A DNA stretch of 64,000 nucleotides from Hirsutella rhossiliensis (lineage: Eukaryota > Ascomycota > Sordariomycetes > Hypocreales > Ophiocordycipitaceae), in assembly GCF_020360975.1 (NCBI RefSeq), contig NW_025408675.1, forward strand, positions 930,001 to 994,000. The letters are read 5' to 3'. The notes under the pieces are model-generated. The model was not told the DNA's origin. It saw only the letters and a list, made by a program, of their open reading frames with translations, and did no database searches. The position numbers and the translations under genes are program-made. Of the stretch, positions 12,323 through 25,100 are shown piece after piece. Within the stretch, counting starts at the first letter, position 1. Each line of letters begins with the position of its first letter.

Positions 12323-13496
12323 TCACTGCCCTTGTCCAGCCAAACGCTTGCCGTATACCCTCAGCCGCTTGACGCCGCCGTCGGGAATCATGACGAGCTT
12401 CACGTGCGTAAAGGCCGTCGCCCTCTCGGCGCAGGGTAGCTCGTGCTCCTGGTCAGGCCCCATCCTGCTGGGGGCGACGACCTCGCGCCATCCCTCGGCC
12501 GCCGCGTCGGGGTCTCCACCTCCCTCCCAGGCCAGCGCGTAGATGGCCACCTTTTGCGGGTAGTTACCCCTGAAGTGGGCCGTGTCGGCGACGAAGCTCT
12601 GGATGCAGCCCCGGGCGCCGAGCTTGACGATTGTCCAGTCGACGTGCTCCCTGCCGCGGGACCGCGCCGTTTCCCACCCGTCGCCCATGTCCTTGCCTCG
12701 CCCGGGCAGCAGCAGGTTGTCCTTTGTGCCAAAGTGCTGGTCGCTGCACGAGATGGCCACGCCGCCGTTTTGCGCCGCCGCCAGGTCCAGAATGGCCTCG
12801 GTGTCCTGCGGGAAGACGGGCACGGCGTGGCCAAAGAGGCGGAAGCGCGCAATGCCGCCGTCCGGGTACATGTTGAGCCTGACGTGCGTGTACTGCTTGC
12901 CCGAGGGGGCGTCGAGCTTCCACCCGAAGCGGCGCGACGGCCCGCACTCGCGGACCCCGAGGATGGTTTCCCACTTGCCGCGGCCGCCGCGCCACGAGAC
13001 GACCTCGTCGTCGTCGTCGGTGCTGAAGCAGCCCTCGACGGAGATAGCGGGCGCGTAGTTGCCGGTAAAAAAGGCCGTGTCGACCTCGACGCCCTCGACG
13101 GTGCCCGAGGCGACGCCGAGGCGGATGACGACCCAGTCAAAGGGCTCCGGGTTGTGCCGCCTCGTCTCCCACCCGTCGTACCACGCCCCTGTGAAGACCA
13201 TCTTGCCGGGCTGGCAGACGGGCGTCGTCGGCGTCAGCAGGTTGGCCGCCTCGGCAAACCACTGGTCCGAGAAGGCAAGAATCTTGCCGCCCAATGCCGC
13301 CGAAACCAGGTCTACAAAGGCGAAGGGGGAAGAGGTCAGTTGCCCATGTCAACAAGTCGTCTATTGCTTTCATTGGGGGAGGGGGGGGTCTACCAATGCA
13401 GCTCGAGCGGAACGTCTTGTCAATCTCTTGGGGGCTTATCGACGTCGCCTTGACGTCGTCGAGCTTATACTCGACCTCGTCTGCGAAAGATGGCAT
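12323..13496 (-). CDS. Allantoicase (allantoate amidinohydrolase)
   Basis: Two exons, 13496-13394 and 13311-12323, separated by an 82 nt intron (GTAGAC...TTTGTAG), give 363 residues, the usual length. The enzyme hydrolyses allantoate to ureidoglycolate and urea in the purine-degradation pathway that lets fungi use uric acid and allantoin as nitrogen sources. The protein has the two tandem allantoicase repeats of the family: the first around GGKILAFSDQWFAEAANLL and GAWYDGWETRRHNP...DWVVIRLG, the second around GVAISCSDQHFGTKDNLLLP and MGDGWETARSRGREHVDWTI. It lies divergently from the cytochrome b561-like gene. Two GATA cores (13607-13610, 13629-13632) sit just upstream, but neither matches the strict HGATAR consensus, so nitrogen control through GATA factors is only suggested. 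The N. crassa counterpart is known as alc-1. Confidence 0.95.
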
Positions 13497-14605
13497 GACG
13501 TGTGCGTGTCGTGGGTTGGCCTCGGTTGAAAGCGACGGTGAAGGGTCCTCTTGCTATGGGAGTTCGCTGTAAAGACTGAGCGAGGGAGCGTGTATGCCTG
13601 GTGTGGGATAGCGACGAGACGGGATGGCGATACAAGCCACGATGCGGGGAATCGTAACAAGTGGTCGATGCCGGCCACCTCCGACGGCTTCCATGAGTCA
13701 GTGTCGTAGTGATGCTCCGGCTACCTTGCAGCTGTAGACACGACCACCATCACGTGAGGCATTTTCGGCTGCCGACTCTTAGTGCCGCGATGTCCGGACG
13801 AGGACGGCGGTGCAACCAGCCTACCCTACACCGAGAGCCCGAATAAGGTCTGCTGCTTGCCCGACCGTGTCTGAATTGGGACAGGTGATGGAATTCTGGT
13901 CCGACCATCAAATTCTTTCTCTATACTGCGGATGGTAGCGGTCAATGCGCCTCTTGGCAATATCATACCTGGGTGCGGCGGCACGAGCATCCAGGTCCAA
14001 GAACCGACGCCGTTGATTGCCCGCTCCTGACGCGATCCCCAGCTCGGGTGGTGATAACGAACCTCGCAGTGGGGCTGGCTAGGCCCCCGATGGGCTGACA
14101 GGGGGTGGCCTGTCATGGCCCGTGGGACCCCGACGGGAGGCGGGTTGGGGTGGCGGGTTGGGTGGCGGGGTAGGGCCCACTCCACTGTAGGTATTTCTGG
14201 GAGCTGCTGTTGCTGCAGCTTGATGACACCTGTAGATTCCATCGGATGCCGCATGTGGCACAGGGAAGTTCGACCAGTCGCTGGTCTCGCAATCGGGCAC
14301 TCGTAATCAGCGCGTAAGCTCTGCTGAAGCTGAAGGTCTCAATGATGTGGGACTTGTGCCCTATTCCTAGCGACCTGCCGTTATCAGCCTCCCGCCATCC
14401 TCCCTCTTTCTCCCCGTCTCACTCTCCGTCTCCCTCTCCTACTATCCATCTGCTTGTCATTACATGTCCAATCCGATACGCAAAAACACACCACTCTGTC
14501 TCTCGAGGGCACCCTGCGACTCTTCTCCACGCCTGAAGCGTGACCATCGACAGCTTCCATCCAGCTACCGAGCAACATCTTGCCTTCTTTCTACATACAC
14601 CAACC
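13497..14605. promoter_or_regulatory. Divergent intergenic region (allantoicase / b561-like gene)
   Basis: The 1.1 kb space contains the start-proximal sequences of both flanking genes. The right side ends in a CT-rich stretch (about 14390-14450), a common fungal core-promoter feature, followed by the leader of the b561-like gene. No defined operator can be named, and no further gene is supported. Confidence 0.5.
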
Positions 14606-15503
14606 ATGGCGAGCACCACGGGCATGCCGGAGCATCCGTCAGCAGCCGAACAAGACGAGACGCTGCACCCAGAAGGCTCAGAGAATGAGCCGCTCCTCGG
14701 ACGGCCCGGGGATGTGGTCCAGCGCCGAGGCACCTCCTTTGCCAAGAACCTCATCATGGGTATGCTGACCGGTTGACCACCCCAGTCCCTCAACGCGGTC
14801 GAGCCGTCGTACAACAGCCGTCTTCTCTGCTAACTCGCCCCCTTTCATCCCTGCAGGAACCGGCTCTCTCGCCCAGCTCGGGGCCATCCTCCTCCTCGTC
14901 CTCGTCTGGGCCTCGGTCCTCACCAAGCCCCTAATCCTCTTCTCCGCCCATCCGCTGCTCCAGTCTCTCGCCGTCTTCGTCCTGATCCAGTCAGTCCTGG
15001 CGCTGCAGCCCACCAGCACCACCGAGCAGAAGCGCCTCGGCCAGCGCGTGCACGCCACCCTCAACCTTGTCGCCCTGCTTCATCTCATCGCCGGCGTCAC
15101 AATCATCGAGTACAACAAGCTGGCGAGCCATGGCCCGCACTTCCACTCGGTCCACGGCTACCTCGGCGTCATCGTCAGCCTCCTCCTCGTGCTGCAGTAC
15201 CTCGTCGGCTTCACCATGTGGGCCACCCCCCGGCTGTATGGTGGCGACCAAAAGGCCCGCGCCGTGTGGAAATATCACCGATACTCGGGCTACCTCGTTC
15301 TCCTCCTCTTGCTCGCCACCATCTGCAGCGCCGCAAAGACCGACTATGGTGCCAAGGTCCTGGACCTCAAGCTCTGGGCCACCATACTTGCCTCCATCCT
15401 CATCGTCGCCGGCGTCTTTCCGCGCATCCGGAAGCAAAAGCTCGGCCTAGGCTCTTCCTCGTCGGCGCAAGAGGCCCAGAGACCCCGATTCGCCGCTCAT
15501 TAG
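14606..15503 (+). CDS. Cytochrome b561-family membrane protein
   Basis: Two exons, 14606-14759 and 14857-15503, separated by a 97 nt intron (GTATGC...CCCTGCAG), give 266 residues. After a polar N-terminus of about 50 residues there are five to six hydrophobic segments. The four histidines expected as axial ligands of two b-type hemes are present: H83 (FSAHPLLQS), H117 (QRVHATL), H151 (HSVHGYLG) and H192 (WKYHRYSGY). Proteins of this family pass electrons across membranes, usually from ascorbate or another small reductant to ferric iron or monodehydroascorbate. The short architecture without a DOMON domain resembles the animal CYB561D1/D2 group. Substrate and membrane cannot be told from sequence. 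The start is the first ATG in frame and has the strong context ACCATGG. Confidence 0.88.
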
Positions 15504-16096
15504 GCTGAGCCCTGACCTCCCTTCCCCCTCCTGGTGGCCGTTAACTAACCAGCAGAGACGATGACTCGTCTCCGGTTCAGGGGCTGGGTAATAAGCTTCC
15601 TGTATGTAGCCCACGGCGGCGTTTTTTCCTGGTTTTGTGGCACCAGGCGGGCTGTCTAGGAGAAAGCTGCAAACTTTCGCCGTCAAGTTGCTCCCACTCC
15701 CCCGCCTTTCTCACGAAACTCAAGAGATGGTGGCGTTGGCTCGGAATTTTTTTCGCCAAGCTCTGTTCTGAGCATCTTTCTGCACTACAGAGGGCATTGT
15801 CTACTGGCGGGAGGGACTGTCAGCAGTTTACCACTACCTAGCACAGAAGCACGCGATACATAGACAGGCAGCTGAGTTTAAGCCTCGTACACGCGGCGCT
15901 CGTGGGGAAGCCCCAGCTGAGCCGTGCTGGAGAATCTCTTGGTGGAGAAATTCATGGCGTATAAGAAACAGTATACCGACCATGTCCTCTTGGCTGGCCA
16001 CACCCCCAGCGCATCGTTCCGCCGTCGGGGACTACCTCACGGCCCATCGTTTTCTTCCAGGTACACGTATCGGCTGCGGCTCTCTCCCCTGGCCCG
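15504..16096. other. Intergenic; may hide the first exon of the M13-like gene
   Basis: The stretch separates two plus-strand genes. An acceptor-like TTTTCTTCCAG ends at 16060 and the M13 frame is open from 16061, so a short upstream exon with a signal peptide or membrane anchor may lie here. Candidate ATGs at 15924, 15954 and 15982 give no convincing hydrophobic segment, and I could not assign one. Confidence 0.4.
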
Positions 16097-17592
16097 ATGC
16101 ACGAGAGCACCATGTTCCCCCTGGCGTGCCAGTCGACGGCGTGTTGGAACACGTCCAACTACCTGCAGGAAACCATGTCTCCGCGGTTCCGCGTCCTGAA
16201 CCGATGCAAAGACTTTCCCGAGTGTGAGTCTTCCTGTCCCTCCCCTTTCACTCGTGGTCTTAGACGACCTCTGAAGAGAAGGTCGGCTGACCGAGTTGTT
16301 CTGCTTGGAATTCAGGGGCTTGCGACGGCTTCAGCCGCTCTTACAAGGACAAGGTGCCCTCGCACAGGCACAAGCTCAACACCATGACTATGATCAGAGA
16401 CGAGGTGGACAATATCCTCCGCGGCTTCCTCGACCGGCCCTACGCCGAGGTCTCCGAGTCGCTGGCCGACGCCAAGCTGCAGATTGACGGCTCCAAGCAG
16501 GTCGACGCCGAGAACTTGGCCAAGGTGGCTGATTACTACCGCACGTGCATGGGCAGCGACATGAAAGACAATGCGGCTGCCTTTGTGGAGCTGATGAACG
16601 AGGTCAACAGGCCGTTTGCTGCGCTTGACGCGGTCCAAGCCTCGCAAAAGGACAGCAATGTCACCACGTACAAGCCCGTCGTCGACACGGGGAGGAGAAT
16701 GGCGTTGGAGGACTGGGACATGCTCTGCGAGGCACAGGTCAACCTCGTCCAGCTGGGCATCTACCCCTTTGTCAAGATTGAAGCCCAGCAGTCGCTCGTC
16801 AACCCCGTGAGTGGACCCCTTTTGGTCACACGTCTTGCTTGAAGGGGCTGGCTGCTACCGTCCTCACTGCCACATGTTGAACCGGGCGGACTGCTGACCT
16901 CGTCGCCGCGCAACATGACAGAACAAGACGGCCATCGTGATCACCCCGGAATACCGGGGCGCCATGCCCGACAACTGGATCTTCCGGTTCAAGGCTTTCA
17001 GGGATCCGTACTCGGCTGTGCTGGTCGAGTTCCTCGAGAGTGCCCACGGGCAGAATCTGCCGCGGGTCCAGAACCTGAAGGACATTCCCGAATCCGTCAT
17101 ACAATTTGAGAAGGACATTTTGAGGAAGCAACCTAGGTGGCGCAGGCGTGAAATGAAGTTTACAAAGGTAAGGCCCCCCTGGGGGGGGGGGGGGGGAGAT
17201 GAGTGGATGGCCGAGCTGGAGGAGAAGCTGACACGGGGCATTTCGAATGCACGCAGAACCACGTCGAGGAGCTCAGCCTGGACGACCTTGAGCACCTCGC
17301 GCCGGAGCTGCGCCTCAAGGACACGGTTCTGTCGTTTGCGCGGCGGTACAACGCCACCGTCGAGGGCGTCGAGGTGATTCGCCCGGAAATCGTCCGCCGC
17401 GTGAACCGCGTCGTCAGGCGCCAGACGCGCGAGACGATCCGCTCGTTCCTCATGTGGCAGGCCTTTCTCCAGACCGTCGAGGTGTGGGACTTGAGCTGGA
17501 CCCAGAGGTGGACAAACTTCACCGCGAGCCAGATTGGCATGGTGCGTTGAGCCCCCCTATTTTCTCCCTGCCCCCTTTTCCCCGTACACACG

Positions 17593-17635
<43 letters not shown>

Positions 17636-18954
17636 CTCCGAGAAAGCAGACGGTGAGCTGACCGTCCTTGTTCTGGGCAGGCACATAACCAGACGCTGGA
17701 GGAAAAGTGCATCTCGAGGGCGCAGAGGCACTTTGGCCACATCCTCGACTCCTTCTTCATCCGCAAGGAGTACTCGTCGGCCATTGCGTCGGGCGTCAAA
17801 GGCATGGCCGAGGGCATCCGCGCGGAGTGGAGGAACATGGCGTCCACCACGGACTGGATGTCGGAGCAGGGCAGGAACCTGACGGTCGAAAAGATGGACC
17901 GTTTGGATATTTCCATTGGCCATCCGCTGGTGAGTTGACGAGCTCGTCGCCCCCTCTGCGAGCTGTGTGCAAGAGAAACAAGGCTGCTATTACTCCCCCG
18001 CTGTCCTTGAGCGACTGACAAGAAACTCGGTAGACGCCTCATCCCCTCAAACCAGAGTCCATTGCCGAGTTCTACGCCGGGGCCAACGTCCGCGCCGGCG
18101 GGCCAGCGCACGAGGGGGTGAACAACTCGACGATGGCAACGGCGTCGTTGCGGCGCCCGGACCGGTGGACACACCACCACGACTACTTCCACCTGGAACT
18201 GTGGCACGGCAACAGGCGCTGGTCGCGGCTCGGCAGGGCGCCGCAGGGTGCCGACGAGTGGCCCGACAACGCGCACTCACTCGAGGTGCAGTACTCGCCG
18301 CTGCGGAACCAGCTCGTCATCCCCGCCGGGCTGATGCGCCAGCCGCTCTACCACGCGGACCTGCCGAGCTGGTACCAGTACGGCGCGCTCGGCACGGCCA
18401 TCGGGACGGCCATGGCAAAGGTCATTGACGGCGTCGGGCAGCAGTACCAGGTCAACGGGTCCATCCGCGGCGAGACGTGGACGGGCCGCGACTGGCGCAA
18501 GTACACCAAGCAGCTGCGTTGCTTCAGAAAGCGCTGGCGCCGCGTATACCGCATCGGCACATTCAAGTTCATGCTCGAGATGGACAACGTCTACGAGTCC
18601 GTTGTGGGCGATCACGAGGGCATGGAGGCCTCGTACCGCGCCTGGGTCACCGCCAAGAGCAACTCGACGAACCTGCCGCTGCCGGGCCTCGAGGTCTTTA
18701 GCAACCTCGAGCTGTACTGGATGGCGCGGGCGACGCGCTTCTGCACCGTGCGGCCCCCGACGGCCAACAAGTTCTTCGAGGCCGAGGTCGCGCGCTCCGA
18801 TATGCCGCCCGACCACGCGCGGCTCGTGGAGCCTACCCTCGACTTTGGCCCCTTTCACGCCTCCATGCACTGCAGGTGTGGGAGATGCCTGGCCAAGAAG
18901 TGTAGGGTTTTTGGGCGATATCTCGAGCCCTGGGGTTACGGAGTGGAAGACTAG
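16097..18954 (+). CDS. M13 (neprilysin)-family protein lacking the zinc-binding site; probable non-peptidase homologue
   Basis: Exons: 16097(or 16061)-16223, 16316-16806, 16922-17167, 17257-17541, 17681-17929, 18034-18954. The introns are 89-139 nt, all GT-AG, and the frame is continuous to give 772 residues from the first visible ATG. Family features include the N-terminal cysteine pattern (CQSTAC, then CKDFPEWACDGF), VQYSPLRNQLVIPAGLM before the catalytic helix, AKKCRVF near the C-terminus and several N-glycosylation sites. M13 enzymes are zinc endopeptidases at the cell surface or secreted. Here the HExxH helix reads T591-A-M-A-K595, and the third-ligand motif (ENIAD type) is replaced by GDHEGM around residue 659. 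Zinc binding and catalysis are therefore not expected. The frame is uninterrupted, so this looks like a pseudoenzyme rather than a pseudogene. The signal or anchor segment is not visible and may be on an unrecognised first exon. Confidence 0.82.
17583..17633. repeat. (CA)n microsatellite inside an intron of the M13-like gene
   Basis: Roughly 20 CA units lie in the intron 17542-17680, between the donor and a T/G-rich tract before the acceptor. A 12-13 base G run sits in another intron of the same gene (about 17178-17196). Both are prone to length variation. Confidence 0.9.
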
Positions 18955-21900
18955 GCGTAGGAAAGCGCAGGCATGGGCGTCGGTTGAGTCTTGCCTCGCC
19001 TCAATCTTGATCAGTGTACTTGAAGCGTCGCGAGGAGGTCGAGGAACGCGTGTGCTTCGTAGTGATGCCAGAATTTCCGTTGGCGCCTCTCCCCTTGATC
19101 TGGGACGTCGAGACCCAGCATTGTCTTGTGCGTTCTGCTGGCACCTGCGACTTGGTGACCCGTAACAGAGCCTGGCCATCACGCTGCAGTCTCCCTGCCA
19201 CGGCAAAAAAAGCCATAGGACCGATGGCTCGTGTTGGTGCGTTGCGGAGATGGTGCGACAGAGCCAACGCCCGCAGCGTCGTTCCCGCCGCCGCCGCCGA
19301 TGCCGTGCTTCCACAATGAACAGCCGCTGTTGGCCGTCATTGTTATTTGTAGAAGAAGAAAAGGGGCACAACAAGGAGGCTTGTCCTTGAAGATGAGGCT
19401 GAAAGACGAAGGAAGAAGAAAGGCGAGTTGCTATTTCCAAGGCGCACGTGTTCGAGGCGACCCACTTTTCCCCGTCTGGCGTGCATAACAAGCCGCCGCG
19501 CCGAAGACGCAATGGATGCCTCTGACCACGTCACGTGCCCGGAAGCACGAGACTCGACGGAGTCAGGCCTCTCCCTCAATGACCCAGCAGAGCGGCTCGG
19601 CAGGACGGGCGGATGGGAGGCTGGTCGTGGACACGGGATATGTGTCTCTTGGTCGGGAGCGACTTGTCAACGCAAACGTCGTCGGGTGTCTTACCGCCCC
19701 CCGTCCCCTTGGAGCGGTGAGGCTGGCCGGTTGGCTGAGAGCGTGTCTTGCGCCGTTGCGGCCTCGAGCAGTTGCCCGAGCCATGATTGGCCCTCGCCGT
19801 GAGATGGTGCATGGCCTGCGCGGATGACGATGATGACGATGAAGACGAGGGCCCCGCTTATGCTCTATTATTGTTGTTGTGTTTTATCGTCATGAGGGCC
19901 GGAGTCAAGGTCACCCCGGCTTCGAACCCGGGGCAGGGATGGGCAAAGAAAGCAGGCTGTCAAGAGACAAAGACTAATCTGCAGTGCTGTTGCCGCCGCA
20001 TAACCTAGATTTGCGGCCGTAAACCTCGAAGAAACGGATCGGCGATGCGGCGTTGTCTGTCTATGCTGCAGCGCACCGTACGTATGTACTGACGTACAGT
20101 AGTCGGCGCGTATGGCTCGTGTGTGCGCAGAGGGTGGGGAGAAAGCAGAGGGCTGGCTGCCGTGCGAGGTGAGGTGCAGAATCCTAATTACATGGCATCA
20201 CCGGATAATGTGGCGCGATGGAGGAGCGCAGAAAAGATGGTGGTGGGTAAGCAGTCATGATGATGGCATCCTCGCCGACGATTTTTGTCTGAGACATTGG
20301 CCTCGGACACGTCTGAATCGGAGGCCGTAAGAACATTTGGTAAGGACGGTAATTACTGCAAGTCTGGTCACCGATTGGAACCACGGCCGTTTTGTGTGCT
20401 GGTTCGTCCCACAGACGACCCTTGCAATGGCACTTGGCGCTGGACAGTTGCAATGAGGATCTCGTCGACTCCGCCTCTTGCCTGTGAGAGGCAGCCCTAA
20501 AGCCGGAGGACGGACAGCATCTCGGCTGCATCCGCAGCGGTTGGCGGCATTTGGGAAGTTTGTGACTCGTCCCGACGGGCGCTTTGTGTGCATGATGGAG
20601 CCGGAAACTTTTGTTGTTCTGATGCTTTTTGCGTGCGCGAACGGATGCGATGGCGGTGGAGACTGTACAGTGTGAATGGGGACAAGACGCACGGCCGTAA
20701 ATGGCATCCATCCCTTTGCCTTTGTGCCTTGACGCACAGAGGTAATTACAGTCAGTACCGCCAAAGGACTCGCAAGCGAGCTCGCGGTGCGTCGACGATC
20801 GGTGCCGGCGTCTTCTGCAACGGCGAAGTGCCGCGCCATGTTTTTTTGCCGTCTCCAAAGAGTATGTACCCGCACACCTAGAGGCTTCTGGCCGGGCACC
20901 CTGTGGACGGTCAAAAACATGACTCACGGCAAATACGGATTCTTCAGGTCTGCAACTGGCATCGGGTGTTTTACGCGTCCCTGAACGTGCGCCTTTGTCC
21001 ACGAGATAGCCGCTCTGACCAGCAGCAGCAGGGACAGGAGGACAGCACAGTCGGTACAGTGCTGACCAGGACAGTAAGACGAATGAAAATCCCCATTTTA
21101 ATACAAGCCGAGAAAAATGATGGATGGGGTTGAAAATGAGTGAGGGTGGGCTGGCAGGCCCTGTCGGCTACGTCATAGGGCCCCCATTCTGCTCTCCTCA
21201 CATCCGCTCCTCCCCTGGCCCTCTCCCCCCCACCTCTCTCTTTTCACCCATAGCAGCCTTTTGTTATTATTGTTATTATTATCGTCATCATCCGCAGCTG
21301 GCCGGGGCCTCACTCAACTCGCTTCTAGTCGCCTGCCTATTGATAACGGACAGAGAGGCAGGCGGAAGAGGGTCGTGAGAGCGTCAGGAAAAGATCCGAG
21401 CGGATGCTGTATGTAGGTATGTACGTACCTTTAGTACCAGGCCCAGCCATAGGTTAATGGGGGACTCGAAACAGCGAGAGCGAAATGACGTTGTTGCATT
21501 AAGAATCAACCATCCCCCTGGCCTCGCAGCCGAAGTACTCGCCTTCAAGCCCTCTCCCTTCTTATTCGGTGATGCTGCACATGGATGCATGCCAAACAGT
21601 ACCCACAGATACCCATCTGCTGCTAGGCACATTTTCTTTTCTCCCGACTTCTGGGGCACCCCATCCACCGAGGCCGTCGCTACCGACACTGTACGGGGGC
21701 GGGTACCTGAGCAAGCAGTCCTCGCCATCTCTGGCGCGCCTATTGCCTGTCGCCGCCATTCTTCTCCCACACTGACTCGCACCGGCATCCGCAGCCTCGA
21801 GCCTTCCTCACTCTACTCCTCTTCTGCCGTGCCCGCGTCGCATCACCTTGCCTCGCGACTGTGGCCGACCTGCATCTGCCCTGCGTCTGTCGGGACCTCG

Positions 21901-22137
21901 CAAGGTAGGTGGTGGCTATTCCTACCCACCTTGCCCCCCCTCCCGTTTCCCCTTGCCGGCTATATACAGCGACATGCAACATCATCCCTTGATCGCTTTG
22001 CAACCCGCGACCACCTCTGATGCTGACAGGCTGCTCAAGGCTTCGTCGTCCTGCCTTGGAGCAGATGACCTAATCCGACCCCGACCTGCCAGCCAGCCGA
22101 ACTCGACATCGACCGCCCCCGTCCGCATGTCTGAGGC
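18955..22137. other. Intergenic region upstream of the hybrid histidine kinase
   Basis: This is 3.2 kb between two plus-strand genes. The last kilobase has CT-rich tracts, a TATA-like GCTATATACAG at about 21958-21968 and short ATG-initiated frames in the presumed leader, as expected for a long fungal promoter plus 5' UTR. I see no gene with recognisable features in it, and a tRNA-like box near 19.9 kb does not fold. Confidence 0.5.
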
Positions 22138-25100
22138 ATGCAAAGGCCGGTCTCCCAAGTCGACGACGGCACTCCATCGTCGCCTCGCCCGCCGCCCCGA
22201 CCAACTCCGAATCTGACGGCCTCGCCCTCTTCCTCCTCATTCCCGGCGCGTCGGCCCAGCCGATCCTCCGCCTCCGAATCCCCGGCGACGCGCACCCTCG
22301 TTTCGAGCCCCCCCCGTCCGAGAAATGGACGTCTAACGCTCGAGGCCGGAGCAGCAGCAGCGTCAACGGGGGATGCGCGCGACAGCATGGCCCAACGCCG
22401 TCCCATCTACTCGTCCTCCTCGCCGCTCGAATCCTCAGCCAGCTCGCCTCCGGCCCGTCAGCCTGCCCAAGCTGCCGACGACGACACCCTGCTCCGCACT
22501 GCCAATGCCGACCATGTCAGGGGCCCGACAGGCCCCGTCACGTCGCAGAAGCAGCTCAATGACTACCGTGAGAAGCTGGCCCGAGACCTCGAAATCCGAG
22601 AGCTCTCCGCCAGGGGCCTGCTCATGAACCCCCCGGACAAGGCGCGCGTCTCGCCGATCCCCGAAGAGGCCTTGTCGGGCTCGCCCGTGCTCACTGCCGC
22701 CCTCACGACCGCCTCGACCGAGTCCAACAACACGGTACGCGACAGCTTCACCCCCGGCCCCGTCGCCTGCACCCCGTCCTATCCCTTCCCTCGAATGGCC
22801 AACACCGGCTTTGCCCCCTTGTACCTCAACAAGTCGATTCCGCCCCAACCGCCCCCGGCCGGCATCCGGATGCCATATCCCACCGGCTTCGAATTCCGCG
22901 GCATACTTGACAAGGTCCTCTCCGAGAACTCGACTCCAGCTTCCAACTACACCTTCAACCCCTCGGCCGCGACTCCCCATCAGGATGCCGGCTTCGACTT
23001 CCCCAACCCAAACCTCTACGACTTGTCGCTCATGCTCAGCGCCGAGCCGGGCCTGGACGCCTGGTGGAGCACCGTCGTCCACATCATGAAGGACGTGTAC
23101 AAGGCTGAGCGCGTGACTCTTGCCGTCCCTGCAGACTCGACCGACCTCGAAAACGTACCCTGGGGCCAAAAGGCTACTTATAGCGAGCATGATGGGAACG
23201 AACTCAGCATGGGATACATGGCCCGGAGCAGCAGTGTCATGCAGAGCAGCGAGCGTGGGGCTTCCGACGTTGCCTTCAACACAGACGACGTGGCCGAGCT
23301 GGGTACACCAGCTCGCCCCGGTCTTCCCAGCCGTCATTCCTTCACCTCGTACGAGGACAACAAGCAGAAGTCGCTCGACAGAGCCCCCAGCGCGGCCCGA
23401 CGTCCCACCCACCTGATGCGAAGCAAGTCGCATTTCCAATCAGCCCGGCGCTCCGGCGAGGCCTCCCACGGCTACACAGAACTGAACAAGGACGCTCTCG
23501 ACGAGCACGATGCCGTCGAAGGACAACAAGCCATCCCTAGCTGGGAGGCGCCCTTCATGGCTCGATTCGACGGCCAGGGACGGGTTTTGCCCGTTCTCCA
23601 GGCCTTGGACTACGAAGCCGACCCGCTCATCGACCATGCCGGCGTCATGCGGGTGCTCCAACGAGGCCGACCGGTTGCACTGACCAGGAGCTACCCCTAT
23701 CTTGCGGCCAATGCTAACCAGTCCACGGACCAGCCGATCGAGCAGAAACCTGGGTCCAAGACTCCCTCCTCGGATTTCGCGAAACGACCCAAGAGGCCGC
23801 GCGCAGAGTCCACCTCGAAGCTGTCGTCCATATTTCCAGGCACGACACGAAGCAAGTCCAACGCCAGCGACAAGGCAAAGTCGATCGTCTCCCGCCTGGA
23901 TGACGACGAACCGAGACCTCCAACGCCCAAGTACGAGGAGTACGAGCAAGCGCCGCCGTCACCTTGGTCGCAATCGCCCGCTCCGTCGCCAGCAGTCCGC
24001 GCCGAGCCCAAGGAGAATCCCTTCTTCACCGATGCCATGGTCGACGAAGGCTCCTTTAATCCCGATTCAGGCCCGACCAGCTACTCCGGAATGCCCCCGC
24101 CCGAGGCCATTGGGGTCGATAATTCATGGACCGTGCTGCACATACCCCTGACACATGTGCTACTTTCTAGGCCGTTGCGCCCCTTCAAGCTGAACGCGTC
24201 GGCCATGGAGCAACGGTCTCAAACTCGGCACAAGGACGAAGCAGGGGAAAATCGCAAGGAATCTATAGAGGCTGAGCGACTCACGCCCGAGCTTCCGGGA
24301 AAGAACGAGACGGCTCCGATTGCGATCCTGTCCATCCTGAGCCCAATCATACCCTACCCGTCCAAGCTCCGACGCTCTCTGGAGCACCTTGCGCCTCACA
24401 TGGCTACATCCTTCTCACTATGTCGACACTATTCCAACCTGGAAACCGAACTGGCTGGTATCCAGCGCAGAAGGCCACCGACTGCAGGATTCGGCGCCGT
24501 CACACCCTACCCGCGGCACGGTGATAACGGACCGTTTACGGTGCCGGCCGGCATTGCCCAGCAAGCGTTCCTGGGCGGCAGCATGACGAGCCCGAGCGAC
24601 TACTCTGCAGTTTCGAAAAGTACCACCGGCTCTCCGCTGGGAACCCCTAGTTGGGAACAAGGATCTCTCAACTACCTCGTTGACAAGCGCCAGCCAGCGG
24701 CCAGCCCGGCGGCCATGTCCCAGAGCGGCGAGGGCTATTTCAGCAGTAAACAGAAGCCGGGCTTGACAAGGCCAGAGACGTTGGCCCCTCAGCGATCAAG
24801 GCCGGGATCGAAGGATGTTTCTCCAGCTGACAAGAAGTCTTCCCTGTTGTCGGCCCCGAGGGCTGGGCAAGATGCTTCGGGTCTGGAGGCAGTCGTCGAC
24901 AGAATAGTCTTCGATATCGACGAAGCGAACATGCAACCGCGCCAAGAGGCGGCTTCCAAGGACGCTCAAGAGGCGGGCGCAGATACGTCAGACGAAGCTG
25001 CTACGGCCAAAACAACGGAGAGGCAAAGCGAGCCCCTCAAGTTTGACGCCTCCCGCTCCCATCACGGCCATTCCGTCCTTCATAGTTACGGAGCGGACTT

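Noticed and set aside
12443..13453. 336-codon plus-strand frame antisense to allantoicase
   Set aside because: It crosses the allantoicase intron, is compositionally biased and has no recognisable family.
18277..19512. 411-codon minus-strand frame overlapping the M13-like last exon
   Set aside because: It is antisense to a family-matching exon, and the remainder is intergenic sequence without a domain.
19900..19940. tRNA-like B box (CTTCGAACCCGGGG) on either strand
   Set aside because: The stem-loop gives an 8-base loop or mispaired stem, and no A box or anticodon arm is found at the right distance.
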